Positions 17,942 through 27,650 of a DNA stretch of 64,000 bases are shown here, one piece after another. How positions within the stretch are numbered: the first letter of the stretch is position 1; every line of letters starts with the position of its first letter. The notes under the pieces are model-generated. The model had not been told where the DNA came from and searched no databases. It worked only from the letters and a program-made list of their open reading frames with translations. Made by a program: the position numbers and the translations under genes. The stretch lies in the NCBI RefSeq assembly GCF_040214835.1, contig NZ_CP157874.1, forward strand, positions 5,172,501 to 5,236,500. The letters are read 5' to 3'. The stretch comes from Pseudomonas asiatica (GTDB lineage: Bacteria > Pseudomonadota > Gammaproteobacteria > Pseudomonadales > Pseudomonadaceae).

Positions 17942-19258
17942 ATGGGCCAATGGCTCGACAGCCTGACCGGCTGGCTCAGCGCCAACCCGCAGTGGCTTGG
18001 CCTGGCAATTTTCCTGGTGGCCTGCATCGAGTGCCTGGCCATTGCCGGCATCATCGTGCCAGGCACCGTGCTGCTGTTCGCGGTCGCGGTACTGGCCGGC
18101 AGCGGCGCCTTCAGCCTGGGCGAAACGCTGCTGCTGGGCTTTCTCGGCGGCCTGGTGGGCGATGCCTTGTCGTACACGGTGGGCAAGTACTTCCACCAGA
18201 ATATCCGTCGCCTGCCCCTGCTGCGCCACCATCCGGAATGGATCGGCAGTGCCGAGGCCTACTTCCAGCGCTACGGCATCGCCAGCCTGCTGGTAGGGCG
18301 CTTCATCGGGCCGCTGCGGCCAATGCTGCCGATGGTCGCCGGCATGTTCGACATGCCACTGCCGCGCTTCATCGCCGTCAGCCTTGTGGCCGGTGCCGGC
18401 TGGGCGGTGGCCTACCTGCTGCCCGGCTGGGCCACCGGCGCGGCCATGCGCCTGCCCTTGCCGGAAGGCTTCTGGCTGGATGCCGGGATCATCGCCGGCA
18501 CCCTGGCAGTCATCATCGGGCTGAGCCTGAACACCAGCATTCGCGATCAACGCCACGGCACCCGGCTGATCGCCGGCATGAGTTTCCTGGCCTTGGCCGG
18601 GGTCTTCCTCGGCTGGCCCTACCTGCACGAATTCGACCAGGGCGTGATGACACTGGTGCAGGAACACCGCAGCCAGGCCATCGATGGAGCCGTGGTGCTG
18701 GTGACCCGGCTGGGCGATTTCCGCACCCAGTTGTTCCTCGGCGGCCTGCTGACGGGCCTGCTGCTGCTTGCCCGGCAGTGGCGGCATGCCATGTTCGCTG
18801 CGGGCGCGCTGATGGGTACTGCGCTTGCCAACGGCACGCTGAAGTGGCTGTTCGCCCGGGCCCGCCCGGAAGTGCTGAGTGACCCGCTGACCAGCTACAG
18901 CATGCCCAGCGGGCACAGTTCGGCGTCGTTTGCGTTCTTTCTGGTGATGGCGGTGCTGGCCGGGCGCGGGCAACCGCCGCGGATGCGCCTGACCTGGGTG
19001 ATGCTGGGCTGTATTCCAGCGCTGGCGATTGCCCTGTCACGGGTGTACCTGGGGGCGCACTGGCCGACCGACATCCTCGCTGGGGCCTTGCTGGCGTGCT
19101 GTGTGTGCGCGCTCAGCCTGGCACTGGTGCAGCGTCACCAGACCCTGCCGGCCTTGCCGCTGCGGGTGTGGTGGCTGGTGTTGCCGGCGTGTGTCGCGTT
19201 GCTGGCGTTCTTTGCCATGCATGCGCTGCCGCAGGCTTTGCTGCGGTATCAATATTGA
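17942..19258 (+). CDS. DedA-family / PAP2 phosphatase fusion membrane protein
   Basis: A 438-residue polytopic protein with two recognisable halves. Residues 1-200 are a DedA/SNARE-associated domain (VPGTVLLFAVAVLAGSG, FQRYGIASLLVGRFIGPLRP), a family linked to lipid-carrier flipping. Residues 210-438 are a type 2 phosphatidic acid phosphatase with all three active-site motifs: KWLFARARP (about 301), SMPSGHSSASF (about 320) and SRVYLGAHWPTD (about 366). A combined carrier-lipid flippase/pyrophosphatase role in recycling undecaprenyl phosphate is an attractive inference. Starts 3 bases after mpg. Confidence 0.9.
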   Translation: MGQWLDSLTGWLSANPQWLGLAIFLVACIECLAIAGIIVPGTVLLFAVAVLAGSGAFSLGETLLLGFLGGLVGDALSYTVGKYFHQNIRRLPLLRHHPEWIGSAEAYFQRYGIASLLVGRFIGPLRPMLPMVAGMFDMPLPRFIAVSLVAGAGWAVAYLLPGWATGAAMRLPLPEGFWLDAGIIAGTLAVIIGLSLNTSIRDQRHGTRLIAGMSFLALAGVFLGWPYLHEFDQGVMTLVQEHRSQAIDGAVVLVTRLGDFRTQLFLGGLLTGLLLLARQWRHAMFAAGALMGTALANGTLKWLFARARPEVLSDPLTSYSMPSGHSSASFAFFLVMAVLAGRGQPPRMRLTWVMLGCIPALAIALSRVYLGAHWPTDILAGALLACCVCALSLALVQRHQTLPALPLRVWWLVLPACVALLAFFAMHALPQALLRYQY

Positions 19259-19265
19259 TACCGCC

Positions 19266-19371
19266 TGTACCGGCCTCTTCGCGGGTAAACCCGCTCCCAC
19301 AGGTACTGCATCAAGCCTTAGAACGGCGCTATCTCTGTGGGAGCGGGTTTACCCGCGAAAAGGCCGGCACT
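19266..19371. repeat. REP pair (family A, inverted)
   Basis: Two well-conserved inverted copies (CCGGCCTCTTCGCGGGTAAA form and its complement) lie between the convergent DedA-PAP2 gene and the LON-domain gene. Confidence 0.92.
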
Positions 19372-19386
19372 GGCAACCCATCACTA

Positions 19387-19977
19387 TCAGGCAAACAATT
19401 CACCCTGAATCCGCTCCAGCAGCTTCTGGATTTCCCCCAACCGCTCCTGTGGCGAGTCGAGGGTCAGCAAATCCAGCTTGTCCTCTTCCATGAACGGCAG
19501 CAGGTACGCCAGCTGGTTGGCCAGCGCCTGGCGCCCGTCAACCGGGCGCGGCATGTCCAGGGCTTCGACCATCGGGTGTTCACCCAGGGCCACCAGCAAC
19601 GCCAGCAGGTCTTCGTCCGCCTCGAGCAACGGGCTGTCCGCCTGCTCCGCCAGCCATTGCACCTGCCCCACCAGCAACTGGTCCTTCTGCACCTCGGTGC
19701 TTTCCAGGTTGAAGCGCCGCACACCTTCGACGCGGATACCCAGCAAGCCGTTATCCTGCTGCACGAAGTCACGGATCACCGCCTCGCAGCCGATCGAGGC
19801 AACCACCGGCGGCGCCTTGCCGACCTGCTCGCCTTCCAGGATGCACACCACACCAAAACCTTCGCCCCGTTTCATGCAGCGCCCGATCATGTCCAGGTAG
19901 CGTGCCTCGAAAATCTGCAAATCGAGGAAACAACCAGGAAACAGCACGGTATTGAGGGGAAACAGCGGTAGCGTCAT
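19387..19977 (-). CDS. LON peptidase substrate-binding domain protein
   Basis: This 196-residue protein corresponds to the N-terminal domain of Lon protease alone (LPLFPLNTVLFPGCFLDLQIFE, then a GVRRFNLE segment). No ATPase or protease domain is present. Such free LON domains may bind peptides, but no function is established. ATG 19977 is chosen because GAGGA lies six bases upstream. It starts 9 bases after the lrgB stop, so it is the third gene of the lrgA-lrgB unit. Confidence 0.88.
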   Translation of the reverse strand: MTLPLFPLNTVLFPGCFLDLQIFEARYLDMIGRCMKRGEGFGVVCILEGEQVGKAPPVVASIGCEAVIRDFVQQDNGLLGIRVEGVRRFNLESTEVQKDQLLVGQVQWLAEQADSPLLEADEDLLALLVALGEHPMVEALDMPRPVDGRQALANQLAYLLPFMEEDKLDLLTLDSPQERLGEIQKLLERIQGELFA

Positions 19978-19986
19978 CACAAGTCC

Positions 19987-20703
19987 TCAAGCCACCAGGC
20001 TGACCGCCAGCGGCAGGAACACCGCCGTGGCCACCCCCATCAGGCTCATCGCCAGCGCGGCAAAGGCGCCGCATTCGTCACTTTCCTGCAGGGCCACCGA
20101 AGTGCCCACCGCGTGCGCGGTCACGCCCAGAGACATGCCGCGCGCCTCGGGGCTATGCACGCCAAAACGGCTCAGCAGCGCCGGGCCGAAGATTGCCCCG
20201 ATCACCCCGGTAATCAGCACGAACACTGCCGCCAGGGCCGCCACGCCGCCAATCTGCTCGGCCACCAGCATGGCGATCGGTGAGGTCACCGATTTCGGCG
20301 CCATGGTCATCAGGATCATGTGCTCGGCACCGAACCACCAGCCCAGCATCAGGCAGCACAGCGTGGCGAACAGGCCTCCGACTACCAGCGTAGTAAATGT
20401 GGGCCAGAACAGCTGCCGGATACGCCGCAGGTTGAGGTAGAGCGGCACCGCCAGAGCCACGGTGGCAGGCCCCAGCAGGATGTTCATGATTTCGGTGCTC
20501 TTGCGGTATTCGCTGTAGTCGATGCCACACACCAGCAACACGCCGATCACCAGCAGCATCGACACCAGTACCGGCTGCAGGAAGATCCAGCGGGTCTTCT
20601 CGTAGGCCGCCAGCACCACCTGGTAGGCCCCAAGCGTGATGCCGATACCGAACAAGGGATGATGAACGACCGCATTCAGTGCGCCTTGCCAGTCGAGCAT
20701 CAT
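19987..20703 (-). CDS. lrgB: LrgB/CidB family membrane protein
   Basis: A 238-residue polytopic protein of the LrgB family, with the hallmark MAPKSVTSPIAMLVAEQIGG and the C-terminal GVTAHAVGTSVALQ. Family members act with LrgA/CidA holin-like proteins in murein hydrolase control or in export of small metabolites; which applies here is not evident. Its first ATG overlaps the lrgA stop by four bases (ATGA), so both are translated together. Confidence 0.9.
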   Translation of the reverse strand: MMLDWQGALNAVVHHPLFGIGITLGAYQVVLAAYEKTRWIFLQPVLVSMLLVIGVLLVCGIDYSEYRKSTEIMNILLGPATVALAVPLYLNLRRIRQLFWPTFTTLVVGGLFATLCCLMLGWWFGAEHMILMTMAPKSVTSPIAMLVAEQIGGVAALAAVFVLITGVIGAIFGPALLSRFGVHSPEARGMSLGVTAHAVGTSVALQESDECGAFAALAMSLMGVATAVFLPLAVSLVA

Positions 20704-21062
20704 GGCTGCTCCTCGCGCCGGCCCTGGCGGTGGATGAGCTTTTGCATCAACACGCCGACGAACACCAGGGTCACCAGGCAGGAGATCAGCAAGGCACCGG
20801 CAATGGCCCAGAAGTCCGCGGCGATATCCCTGGCATACACCATCACCCCCACCGCAGGCGGCACCAGCAACAGCGGCAGGTAGCGCAGCAGGCTGCTGGC
20901 GGCCTCGTTCAGCGGCTTGCCCACCTCACCACGGGCCATGAGGAAGAACAACAGCAGCAACAGGCCGATGATCGGCCCCGGCAAAAACGGCACCAACAGG
21001 TGGTTGATTGCCGTCCCCAGCAGCTGGAACAGCACCAGCCAGGTCAAACCACGCAACAGCAT
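20700..21062 (-). CDS. lrgA: CidA/LrgA family holin-like protein
   Basis: A 120-residue protein with about four membrane segments and the family motif LPGPIIGLLLLLFFL. It belongs to the CidA/LrgA holin-like group and pairs with LrgB. Of two in-frame ATGs, 21062 is preferred because GAGGGAG lies six bases before it; ATG 21068 directly abuts that sequence. A perfect TATAAT lies about 30 bases upstream on the same strand. Confidence 0.87.
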   Translation of the reverse strand: MLLRGLTWLVLFQLLGTAINHLLVPFLPGPIIGLLLLLFFLMARGEVGKPLNEAASSLLRYLPLLLVPPAVGVMVYARDIAADFWAIAGALLISCLVTLVFVGVLMQKLIHRQGRREEQP

Positions 21063-21088
21063 AAGCATCTCCCTCGGGCATGGCCGCC

Positions 21089-21094
21089 ATTATA
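21089..21094 (-). promoter_or_regulatory. Candidate -10 box of the lrgA-lrgB operon
   Basis: A perfect TATAAT on the minus strand would put the start of transcription about 20 bases before the lrgA start. No clear -35 hexamer lies at the usual distance, so an activator may be needed. Confidence 0.45.
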
Positions 21095-21205
21095 AGCACG
21101 TGCCGCCATATACCGATATTCGTCGAAAAGCGCGCAACTTGACTGAAACGGTTCGCCGTGCTGATCTTGCACTTTCGTACCAACTGACAACCTGGAGAGT
21201 CCGCG

Positions 21206-21661
21206 ATGCCCCATGTACCGGTTACAGAGCTTTCGCAGTACGTTGGTAAGGAACTGGGCCGCTCGGCCTGGCTGAAGATCGACCAGCAGCGCATCAACCT
21301 GTTCGCCGAAGCCACGGGCGATTTCCAGTTCATCCATGTCGACCCGGAAAAGGCGGCGAAAACCCCGTTTGGCAGCACGATCGCCCACGGTTTCCTGACG
21401 TTGTCGCTGATTCCCAAGCTGATCGAGGACATCCTGGTCCTGCCGGAAGGGCTGAAGATGGTGGTGAACTACGGACTGGACAGCGTGCGGTTCATCCAGC
21501 CGGTCAAGGTCGATAGCCAGGTGCGGCTGAAGGTGGACCTGGCCGAGGTGACCGAGAAGAAGCCGGGGCAATGGTTGCTCAAGGCGATTGCCACGCTGGA
21601 GATCGAGGGAGAAGAGAAACCTGCTTATATAGCTGAGTCGCTTTCACTCTGTTTTGTCTGA
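21206..21661 (+). CDS. MaoC-family (R)-specific enoyl-CoA hydratase-like protein
   Basis: A 151-residue single hot-dog-fold protein of the MaoC/NodN type. The active-site motif of R-hydratases is present as ATGDFQFIHVDPEKA, followed by GSTIAHGFLTLSLIP. The likely reaction is hydration of a trans-2-enoyl thioester; the substrate is not evident. It is divergent from lrgA, with a 143-base shared regulatory gap, and has a good ribosome-binding site (TGGAGAG). A REP pair follows. Confidence 0.88.
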   Translation: MPHVPVTELSQYVGKELGRSAWLKIDQQRINLFAEATGDFQFIHVDPEKAAKTPFGSTIAHGFLTLSLIPKLIEDILVLPEGLKMVVNYGLDSVRFIQPVKVDSQVRLKVDLAEVTEKKPGQWLLKAIATLEIEGEEKPAYIAESLSLCFV

Positions 21662-21674
21662 TGCACCACAGTTT

Positions 21675-21761
21675 CTGTGGGAGCGGGCAAGCCCGCGAAG
21701 CAAGCACCGCGGTGGATGGCACGGGCTTCGCCCGTGTTCGCGGGCGCGCCCGCTCCCACAG
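21675..21761. repeat. REP pair (family A, inverted) with flanking 7-base inverted repeat
   Basis: Inverted family A copies with a central hairpin in the spacer (CACGGGCTTCGCCCGTG). They are bounded by ATGCACC on the left and GGTGCAT on the right, which extend the symmetry beyond the usual element. Confidence 0.88.
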
Positions 21762-21910
21762 GGTGCATGCCAGGATTTCAATGTTGTGCAAGGCAGTAGC
21801 CCCAACGATGTCCGTGCCTGGCCTCCTCTACAAACCCACCGCACTCGCGTAAACTGCCAGCCTTCGTGCAGCCTAGGGCTGCCCCTGTCGATTTACCAAA
21901 GGTGCCCGCC

Positions 21911-22789
21911 ATGCCCTGGCTGCAAGTACGCCTGGCCATCAGCCCGGAACAAGCCGAAACCTACGAAGATGCCCTGCTCGAAGTGGGTGCCGTCTCGGTC
22001 ACGTTCATGGACGCCGAGGATCAACCGATCTTCGAGCCAGACCTCAACACCACCCCGCTGTGGTCGCACACCCACCTGCTGGCCCTGTTCGAGGCCGATG
22101 CCGACCCTGAGCAGGTATTCGCCCACCTGCGCCTGCTGACCGGCGCCGAGCTGCCCGAGCACCAGGCCGAGGTGATCGAGGACCAGGACTGGGAACGCAG
22201 CTGGATGGACAACTTCCAGCCGATGCGCTTCGGCCGCCGCCTGTGGATCGTGCCCAGCTGGCACGAGGCCCCGGAACAGGACGCGGTGAACCTGCTGCTC
22301 GACCCGGGCCTGGCATTCGGCACCGGCACCCACCCGACCACCGCCCTGTGCCTGGAATGGCTCGACGGTCAGCAACTCGAAGGCACCCAGGTGCTGGACT
22401 TCGGCTGCGGCTCGGGCATTCTGGCCATCGCCGCGCTGCTGCTGGGCGCCCGTGAGGCGGTCGGTACCGACATCGACGTGCAGGCCATCGAGGCTTCGCG
22501 CGACAACGCCCAGCGCAACGGCATCGCCGATGAGAAGCTGGCGCTGTACCTGCCCGAGCACATGCCGGCCATGCAGGCCGACGTGCTGGTCGCCAACATC
22601 CTCGCTGGCCCGCTGGTGTCGCTGGCACCGCAACTGTCCGGCCTGGTCCGCCCAGGTGGCCTGCTGGCGCTGTCGGGCATCCTCGCCGAGCAGGGTGAGG
22701 AAGTGGCCGCGGCCTATGCCGCCGACTTCGAGCTGGACCCGATCGTCGTGCGCGACGGCTGGGTGCGCATCAGTGGTCGCCGCCGTTAA
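21911..22789 (+). CDS. prmA: Ribosomal protein L11 methyltransferase
   Basis: PrmA (292 residues) trimethylates ribosomal protein L11. The N-terminal L11-binding domain begins [20 protein letters not shown]. The SAM-binding domain has [28 protein letters not shown] and a C-terminal [12 protein letters not shown] 21911 gives the conserved start. It leads into the zinc-ribbon gene 42 bases on and then dusB-fis, the usual order in Pseudomonas. Confidence 0.96.
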   Translation: MPWLQVRLAISPEQAETYEDALLEVGAVSVTFMDAEDQPIFEPDLNTTPLWSHTHLLALFEADADPEQVFAHLRLLTGAELPEHQAEVIEDQDWERSWMDNFQPMRFGRRLWIVPSWHEAPEQDAVNLLLDPGLAFGTGTHPTTALCLEWLDGQQLEGTQVLDFGCGSGILAIAALLLGAREAVGTDIDVQAIEASRDNAQRNGIADEKLALYLPEHMPAMQADVLVANILAGPLVSLAPQLSGLVRPGGLLALSGILAEQGEEVAAAYAADFELDPIVVRDGWVRISGRRR

Positions 22790-22831
22790 GCGGGCCTAGA
22801 ATACTTTTCTGCACAGCTCCCGGATTGCCGC

Positions 22832-24193
22832 ATGACCGACAGTTTCGTCACCCAGTGCCCGCATTGCCAGACCAGCTTTCGCGTCACCCACCACCAGTTG
22901 AGCGTGGCCCGCGGTGTAGTGCGCTGCGGCCACTGCCTGCAGGTGTTCAACGCCGCCAAGCAGCTGCTGGAGCAGAACCGCGCCGGCGGAGCCAGCGCAC
23001 CTGCGGTGCCGGCACCGATGCCTGCCGCCCCTGCCGAGCCGCTGGCCGAACCGGTGATCGCACCCGAGCCTGTCGCCAGCGAACCCGGCACCACCCCGGA
23101 CGAGGACTGGGCGCTCACCAACCAGGCGTTGGACGCGCTCGACCTCGACATGGAACTGGAGCGCCTGGAGCGCCGCGGCCAACCGGCCACGGCTCGCCCG
23201 GCCAGCCAGGATGACGGTCTGCAGGCGCGGCGTGACGAACTGCACCCGGACGAACATGCCGACGACCTGTTCGGTACGGCTACCGATGAACCGTTCGAAC
23301 CGCAACCGGCGATAGAAACCGCGCCCGTGCTGCGGGAGCCGGAGCCCTTGGAGCTGGACCTGGAGCCCGCCCCGGGCGAGCGTACCGAGCCGACGTTAGG
23401 CGGCAATCTGGACCTGGACATCGACGACGAGCCACCGGTACACCGTGCCGTCGAAATCGATGACCACCCCGAATTCAACGAACCGCTGCGTGCCAGCGAT
23501 GATGAAGCCCCGGTACAGGGCCTGAGCGCCCGCGACGACGAGCCGCTGGAGCTGCACCTGTCTGCGCGCGATGACGAGCCTGTCGAGCCGCTGCCCGGCG
23601 AACGCCTGGAACCAGGCCTTGCCGGCAAAGCCGAGCGCCCGGCGCGCAAGGAGCCGCTGGTCGACGTCGTCGACGACCCGCTGCAACTGGGCTGGGAAAA
23701 GCCCGCACCCAACTGGGGCAAGCGCCTGCTGTGGGGCTTCCTGACCCTGCTGGCCGCTGGCTTGCTGGCGTTCCAGTACGTGTGGTTCCACTTCGACGAA
23801 ATGGCCCGCCAGGACCAGTACCGGCCGCTCTTCCAGCAAGTCTGCCCGTTGGTCGGCTGCGAAGTGCCGACCCGCGTCGATATCGCCCGAATCAAGAGCA
23901 GCAACCTGGTGGTACGCAGCCACCCGGACTTCAAGGGCGCACTGATCGTCGATGCGATCATCTACAACCGCGCGCCGTTCGCCCAGCCGTTCCCGCTGCT
24001 GGAACTGCGCTTCGCCGACCTCAATGGCCAGCTGATCGCCAGCCGGCGCTTCAAGCCCAGCGAATACCTGTCCGGCGAACTGGCCGGGCGCGGCGAAATG
24101 CCCAGCCAGACCCCGATCCACATCGCCCTGGACATCCTCGATCCGGGGCCGAAGGCCGTTAACTACAGCCTGAGCTTCCGCTCGCCGGAATAA
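22832..24193 (+). CDS. Zinc-ribbon and DUF3426 domain membrane protein
   Basis: A 453-residue protein in three parts. An N-terminal MJ0042-type zinc ribbon (CPHCQTSFRV with RCGHCLQVFN) is followed by a long acidic low-complexity linker (about residues 50-285, rich in Glu, Asp, Pro and Ala). Then come one membrane helix (LLWGFLTLLAAGLLAFQYVW) and a C-terminal DUF3426 domain ending in DPGPKAVNYSLSF. The topology suggests a cytoplasmic zinc ribbon and a periplasmic DUF3426 domain. The function is not known. It is a fixed neighbour of prmA in gammaproteobacteria. Confidence 0.85.
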   Translation: MTDSFVTQCPHCQTSFRVTHHQLSVARGVVRCGHCLQVFNAAKQLLEQNRAGGASAPAVPAPMPAAPAEPLAEPVIAPEPVASEPGTTPDEDWALTNQALDALDLDMELERLERRGQPATARPASQDDGLQARRDELHPDEHADDLFGTATDEPFEPQPAIETAPVLREPEPLELDLEPAPGERTEPTLGGNLDLDIDDEPPVHRAVEIDDHPEFNEPLRASDDEAPVQGLSARDDEPLELHLSARDDEPVEPLPGERLEPGLAGKAERPARKEPLVDVVDDPLQLGWEKPAPNWGKRLLWGFLTLLAAGLLAFQYVWFHFDEMARQDQYRPLFQQVCPLVGCEVPTRVDIARIKSSNLVVRSHPDFKGALIVDAIIYNRAPFAQPFPLLELRFADLNGQLIASRRFKPSEYLSGELAGRGEMPSQTPIHIALDILDPGPKAVNYSLSFRSPE

Positions 24194-24201
24194 CTACCAA
24201 C

Positions 24202-24290
24202 CCTGTGGGAGCGGGCGTGCCCGCGATCACGGGCGAAGCCCGTGCCATCCATTGCGCCGCCTGCTTCGCGGGCCCGCCCGCTCCCACAGG
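24202..24290. repeat. REP pair (family A, inverted)
   Basis: Inverted copies separated by a spacer with ATCACGGGCGAAGCCCGTG. It lies after the zinc-ribbon gene and about 160 bases before dusB. Confidence 0.87.
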
Positions 24291-24448
24291 GGCCGCGCAA
24301 GGTCCTGGATCCTCCCCCCATACCAAATGTCATAAGCCGACAACTGTTCAGATTTTATCCAAATCCATCTTTATCCGGTCACCGAGAGCGGGTATCATGC
24401 CAACCCTTTTTCGAACTCCAAGATTCGGCCCCACAACAGGGATCACCT

Positions 24449-25462
24449 ATGTCGGCGGTACGCATCGGCCCATACACACTACGTAACAACCTGATCCTCG
24501 CGCCCATGGCCGGGGTCACGGACCAGCCTTTCCGTACACTTTGCCAGCGCCTGGGCGCCGGCATGGTGGTGTCGGAAATGGTCTCCAGCGACATGAGCCT
24601 CTGGAACAGCCGCAAGTCGAGCCTGCGCCGCATCCATGAAGGTGATCCCGAACCACGCTCGGTACAGATCGCCGGTGGTGATGCGCAGATGATGGCAGCG
24701 GCGGCAAAGGCCAACGTCGAAGCTGGCGCCCAGATCATTGATATCAACATGGGCTGCCCGGCAAAAAAAGTCTGCAACAAAGCCGCAGGCTCTGCTTTAT
24801 TGAGAGATGAAGCCTTGGTCAGCGAGATTCTCCACGCCGTGGTCGGCGCCGTGGACGTCCCGGTGACCCTGAAGATCCGCACCGGCTGGGACCGGGCGAA
24901 CAAGAACGGCCTGAACGTGGCGAGGATCGCCGAGCAGGCCGGCATCCAGGCGCTGGCGGTGCATGGCCGCACACGCGCCGACCTGTACACCGGCGAAGCC
25001 GAATACGACACCATCGCTGCCATCAAGCAGGCGGTGTCGATCCCGGTTTTTGCCAACGGCGATATCACCTCGCCAGAAAAGGCCCGGGCGGTGCTGGACG
25101 CCACCGGGGTAGACGGCCTGTTGATCGGCCGGGCCGCCCAGGGGCGGCCATGGATCTTTCGCGAGATCGAGCATTACCTGCGCACTGGCGAACACCTGCC
25201 AGCGCCGCAGCTGGACGAAGTGGAACGCATCCTGCTGGAGCACCTGGCCGCGCTGCATGCCTTCTATGGCGATGTGATGGGCGTACGTATCGCCCGCAAG
25301 CACGTTGGCTGGTACCTGGCAACACGACCCGGCGGCAAGGAGTTTCGCTCCCGGTTCAACGCTTTGGAAGACACACAAGCGCAGTGCGCCAACGTTCGCG
25401 CGTTTTTCAGCGAACGTCGACAGAGCCTTGAGACAGAGGACGGACAAGGGGTGGCCGCATGA
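24449..25462 (+). CDS. dusB: tRNA-dihydrouridine synthase B
   Basis: DusB (337 residues) is a flavin enzyme that reduces uridine 17 in the D-loop of tRNA. FMN-binding and catalytic segments are visible: [16 protein letters not shown], the active cysteine in [19 protein letters not shown], and [14 protein letters not shown] 24449 gives the expected [13 protein letters not shown] start, with AGGGAT upstream. Its stop overlaps the fis start by four bases (ATGA), the classical dusB-fis operon in which fis depends on dusB for expression. Confidence 0.96.
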   Translation: MSAVRIGPYTLRNNLILAPMAGVTDQPFRTLCQRLGAGMVVSEMVSSDMSLWNSRKSSLRRIHEGDPEPRSVQIAGGDAQMMAAAAKANVEAGAQIIDINMGCPAKKVCNKAAGSALLRDEALVSEILHAVVGAVDVPVTLKIRTGWDRANKNGLNVARIAEQAGIQALAVHGRTRADLYTGEAEYDTIAAIKQAVSIPVFANGDITSPEKARAVLDATGVDGLLIGRAAQGRPWIFREIEHYLRTGEHLPAPQLDEVERILLEHLAALHAFYGDVMGVRIARKHVGWYLATRPGGKEFRSRFNALEDTQAQCANVRAFFSERRQSLETEDGQGVAA

Positions 25463-25779
25463 CGATGATGACCGAGACATTTGTGAGTGGAACAACGCCC
25501 GTGAGCGACAACGCCAACCTGAAACAGCACCTCAACACGCCGAGCGAAGAGGGCCAGACCCTTCGCGACAGCGTCGAGAAGGCGCTGCACAACTACTTCG
25601 CCCACCTGGAAGGCGCGACCGTGACGGACGTGTACAACCTGGTGCTCTCCGAAGTCGAGGCGCCCCTGCTCGAAAGCGTGATGAACTACGTGAAGGGCAA
25701 CCAGACCAAGGCCAGCGAGATGCTCGGGCTGAACCGAGGCACCCTGCGCAAGAAGCTCAAGCAGTACGACTTGTTGTAA
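25459..25779 (+). CDS. fis: DNA-binding nucleoid protein Fis
   Basis: Fis (106 residues) bends DNA and regulates stable RNA genes, recombination and chromosome compaction. The C-terminal helix-turn-helix [20 protein letters not shown] and the helix before it ([18 protein letters not shown]) are highly conserved. Three in-frame ATGs (25459, 25465, 25468) cluster at the start; the first forms the ATGA overlap with dusB. A terminator follows 17 bases after the stop. Confidence 0.96.
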   Translation: MTMMTETFVSGTTPVSDNANLKQHLNTPSEEGQTLRDSVEKALHNYFAHLEGATVTDVYNLVLSEVEAPLLESVMNYVKGNQTKASEMLGLNRGTLRKKLKQYDLL

Positions 25780-25796
25780 GCCAGAATCCCAACCAG

Positions 25797-25830
25797 AAAA
25801 GGCGGCTCCCTGAACAGAGGCGCCTTTTTT
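25797..25830 (+). terminator. Intrinsic terminator of dusB-fis
   Basis: AAAAGGCG pairs with CGCCTTTT around a 16-base loop, and the stem runs into TTTTTT. It ends the dusB-fis message about 30 bases before purH. Confidence 0.8.
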
Positions 25831-25860
25831 GCTGACTCCACCGCGTTATTGGAACCCGAA

Positions 25861-27468
25861 ATGACCGACCAGACTACCCGCCTGCCAGTCCGCCGCGCCC
25901 TGATCAGCGTCTCCGACAAGACCGGTATCCTCGAATTCGCCCGTGAGCTGCAGCAGCTCGGTGTCGAGATCCTGTCCACCGGCGGCACCTACAAGCTGCT
26001 CAAGGACAACGGCGTCAACGCGGTGGAAGTGGCCGACTACACCGGCTTCGCCGAAATGATGGATGGCCGGGTCAAGACCCTGCACCCGAAAATCCACGGT
26101 GGCATCCTCGGCCGTCGCGGCACCGACGACGCCATCATGAACGAGCACGGCATCAAGCCGATCGACCTGGTAGCAGTCAACCTGTACCCGTTCGAAGCCA
26201 CCATTTCCAAGCCTGGCTGTGATCTGCCGACCGCCATCGAGAACATCGACATCGGCGGCCCGACCATGGTCCGTTCGGCTGCCAAGAATCACAAGGACGT
26301 GGCCATCGTGGTCAACGCCAGCGACTACGCCGGCATCGTCGAAGGCCTCAAGGCCGGTGGCCTGACCTACGCCCAGCGCTTCGACCTGATGCTCAAGGCG
26401 TTCGAACACACCGCCGCCTACGACGGCATGATCGCCAACTACATGGGCACCATCGACCAGGCCAAAGAGACCCTGAGCACTGAAGGCCGCAGCGAATTCC
26501 CGCGCACCTTCAACAGCCAGTTCGTCAAGGCCCAGGAAATGCGCTACGGCGAGAACCCGCACCAGAGCGCGGCGTTCTACGTGGAAGCGAAAAAAGGCGA
26601 AGCCAGCGTTTCCACCGCCATCCAGCTGCAGGGCAAGGAACTGTCGTTCAACAACGTGGCCGACACCGACGCCGCACTGGAGTGCGTGAAGAGCTTCGTC
26701 AAGCCGGCCTGCGTCATCGTCAAGCACGCCAACCCATGCGGCGTGGCCGTGGTACCTGAAGACGAAGGCGGCATCCGCAAGGCCTACGACCTGGCCTATG
26801 CCACCGACACCGAGTCGGCGTTCGGCGGCATCATCGCCTTCAACCGCGAGCTGGACGGCGAAACCGCCAAGGCCATCGTCGACCGCCAGTTCGTCGAAGT
26901 GATCATCGCGCCGAAAATCTCCCAGGCTGCCCGCGACGTGGTTGCCGCCAAGCAGAACGTACGCCTGCTGGAATGCGGCGAGTGGCCAGCCGAGCGCGCT
27001 GCCGGTTGGGACTTCAAGCGCGTCAACGGTGGCCTGCTGGTGCAGAGCCGCGATATCGGCATGATCACTGCCGATGACCTGAAGATCGTCACCAAGCGCG
27101 CGCCGACCGAGCAAGAGATCCACGACCTGGTGTTCGCCTGGAAAGTGGCCAAGTTCGTCAAGTCCAACGCCATTGTCTACGCCAAGCAGCGCCAGACCAT
27201 CGGCGTCGGCGCCGGCCAGATGAGCCGCGTCAACTCCGCGCGCATTGCTGCAATCAAGGCCGAGCATGCCGGCCTGCAGGTGCAGGGCGCAGTCATGGCG
27301 TCGGACGCGTTCTTCCCGTTCCGTGACGGCATCGACAATGCGGCTAAAGTGGGTATCAGCGCCGTGATCCAGCCGGGTGGTTCGATGCGTGATGCCGAGG
27401 TGATTGCTGCCGCTGACGAAGCCGGCATCGCCATGGTCTTCACCGGTATGCGCCACTTCCGCCACTAA
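25861..27468 (+). CDS. purH: Bifunctional AICAR formyltransferase / IMP cyclohydrolase
   Basis: PurH (535 residues) carries out the last two steps to IMP. The N-terminal IMP cyclohydrolase domain shows [17 protein letters not shown] and [15 protein letters not shown]. The larger AICAR transformylase domain shows [11 protein letters not shown], the catalytic KHANPCG and [13 protein letters not shown] 25861 is the natural start; a TTG four codons upstream is not needed. purD follows on the same strand across a REP pair, placing the fifth, ninth and tenth steps of purine synthesis side by side. Confidence 0.97.
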   Translation: MTDQTTRLPVRRALISVSDKTGILEFARELQQLGVEILSTGGTYKLLKDNGVNAVEVADYTGFAEMMDGRVKTLHPKIHGGILGRRGTDDAIMNEHGIKPIDLVAVNLYPFEATISKPGCDLPTAIENIDIGGPTMVRSAAKNHKDVAIVVNASDYAGIVEGLKAGGLTYAQRFDLMLKAFEHTAAYDGMIANYMGTIDQAKETLSTEGRSEFPRTFNSQFVKAQEMRYGENPHQSAAFYVEAKKGEASVSTAIQLQGKELSFNNVADTDAALECVKSFVKPACVIVKHANPCGVAVVPEDEGGIRKAYDLAYATDTESAFGGIIAFNRELDGETAKAIVDRQFVEVIIAPKISQAARDVVAAKQNVRLLECGEWPAERAAGWDFKRVNGGLLVQSRDIGMITADDLKIVTKRAPTEQEIHDLVFAWKVAKFVKSNAIVYAKQRQTIGVGAGQMSRVNSARIAAIKAEHAGLQVQGAVMASDAFFPFRDGIDNAAKVGISAVIQPGGSMRDAEVIAAADEAGIAMVFTGMRHFRH

Positions 27469-27494
27469 ACAGATGCAGGGCCGATCGCCGGCCC

Positions 27495-27614
27495 TTGTAG
27501 GAGCGGCCTTGTGTCGCGATAGGGCCGCAAGGCGGCCCCGGCAATTTCTGCTGCGAAGCTGAAAACCTGGGGCCGCTACGCGCCCCTTTCGCGACACAAG
27601 GCCGCTCCTACAGG
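27495..27614. repeat. REP pair (family B, inverted) between purH and purD
   Basis: Two inverted family B copies with GGGCCGC-type companion hairpins. As it lies between two genes of one pathway on one strand, it could lower or stop transcription between them. Confidence 0.88.
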
Positions 27615-27650
27615 AAGCGGGATCGGCCAGACAGAATTCGAGGTTTTGAC

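Noticed and set aside
25846..27597. A 583-codon minus-strand frame opposite purH
   Set aside because: Antisense shadow of purH; no motif, and its start runs into a REP element.
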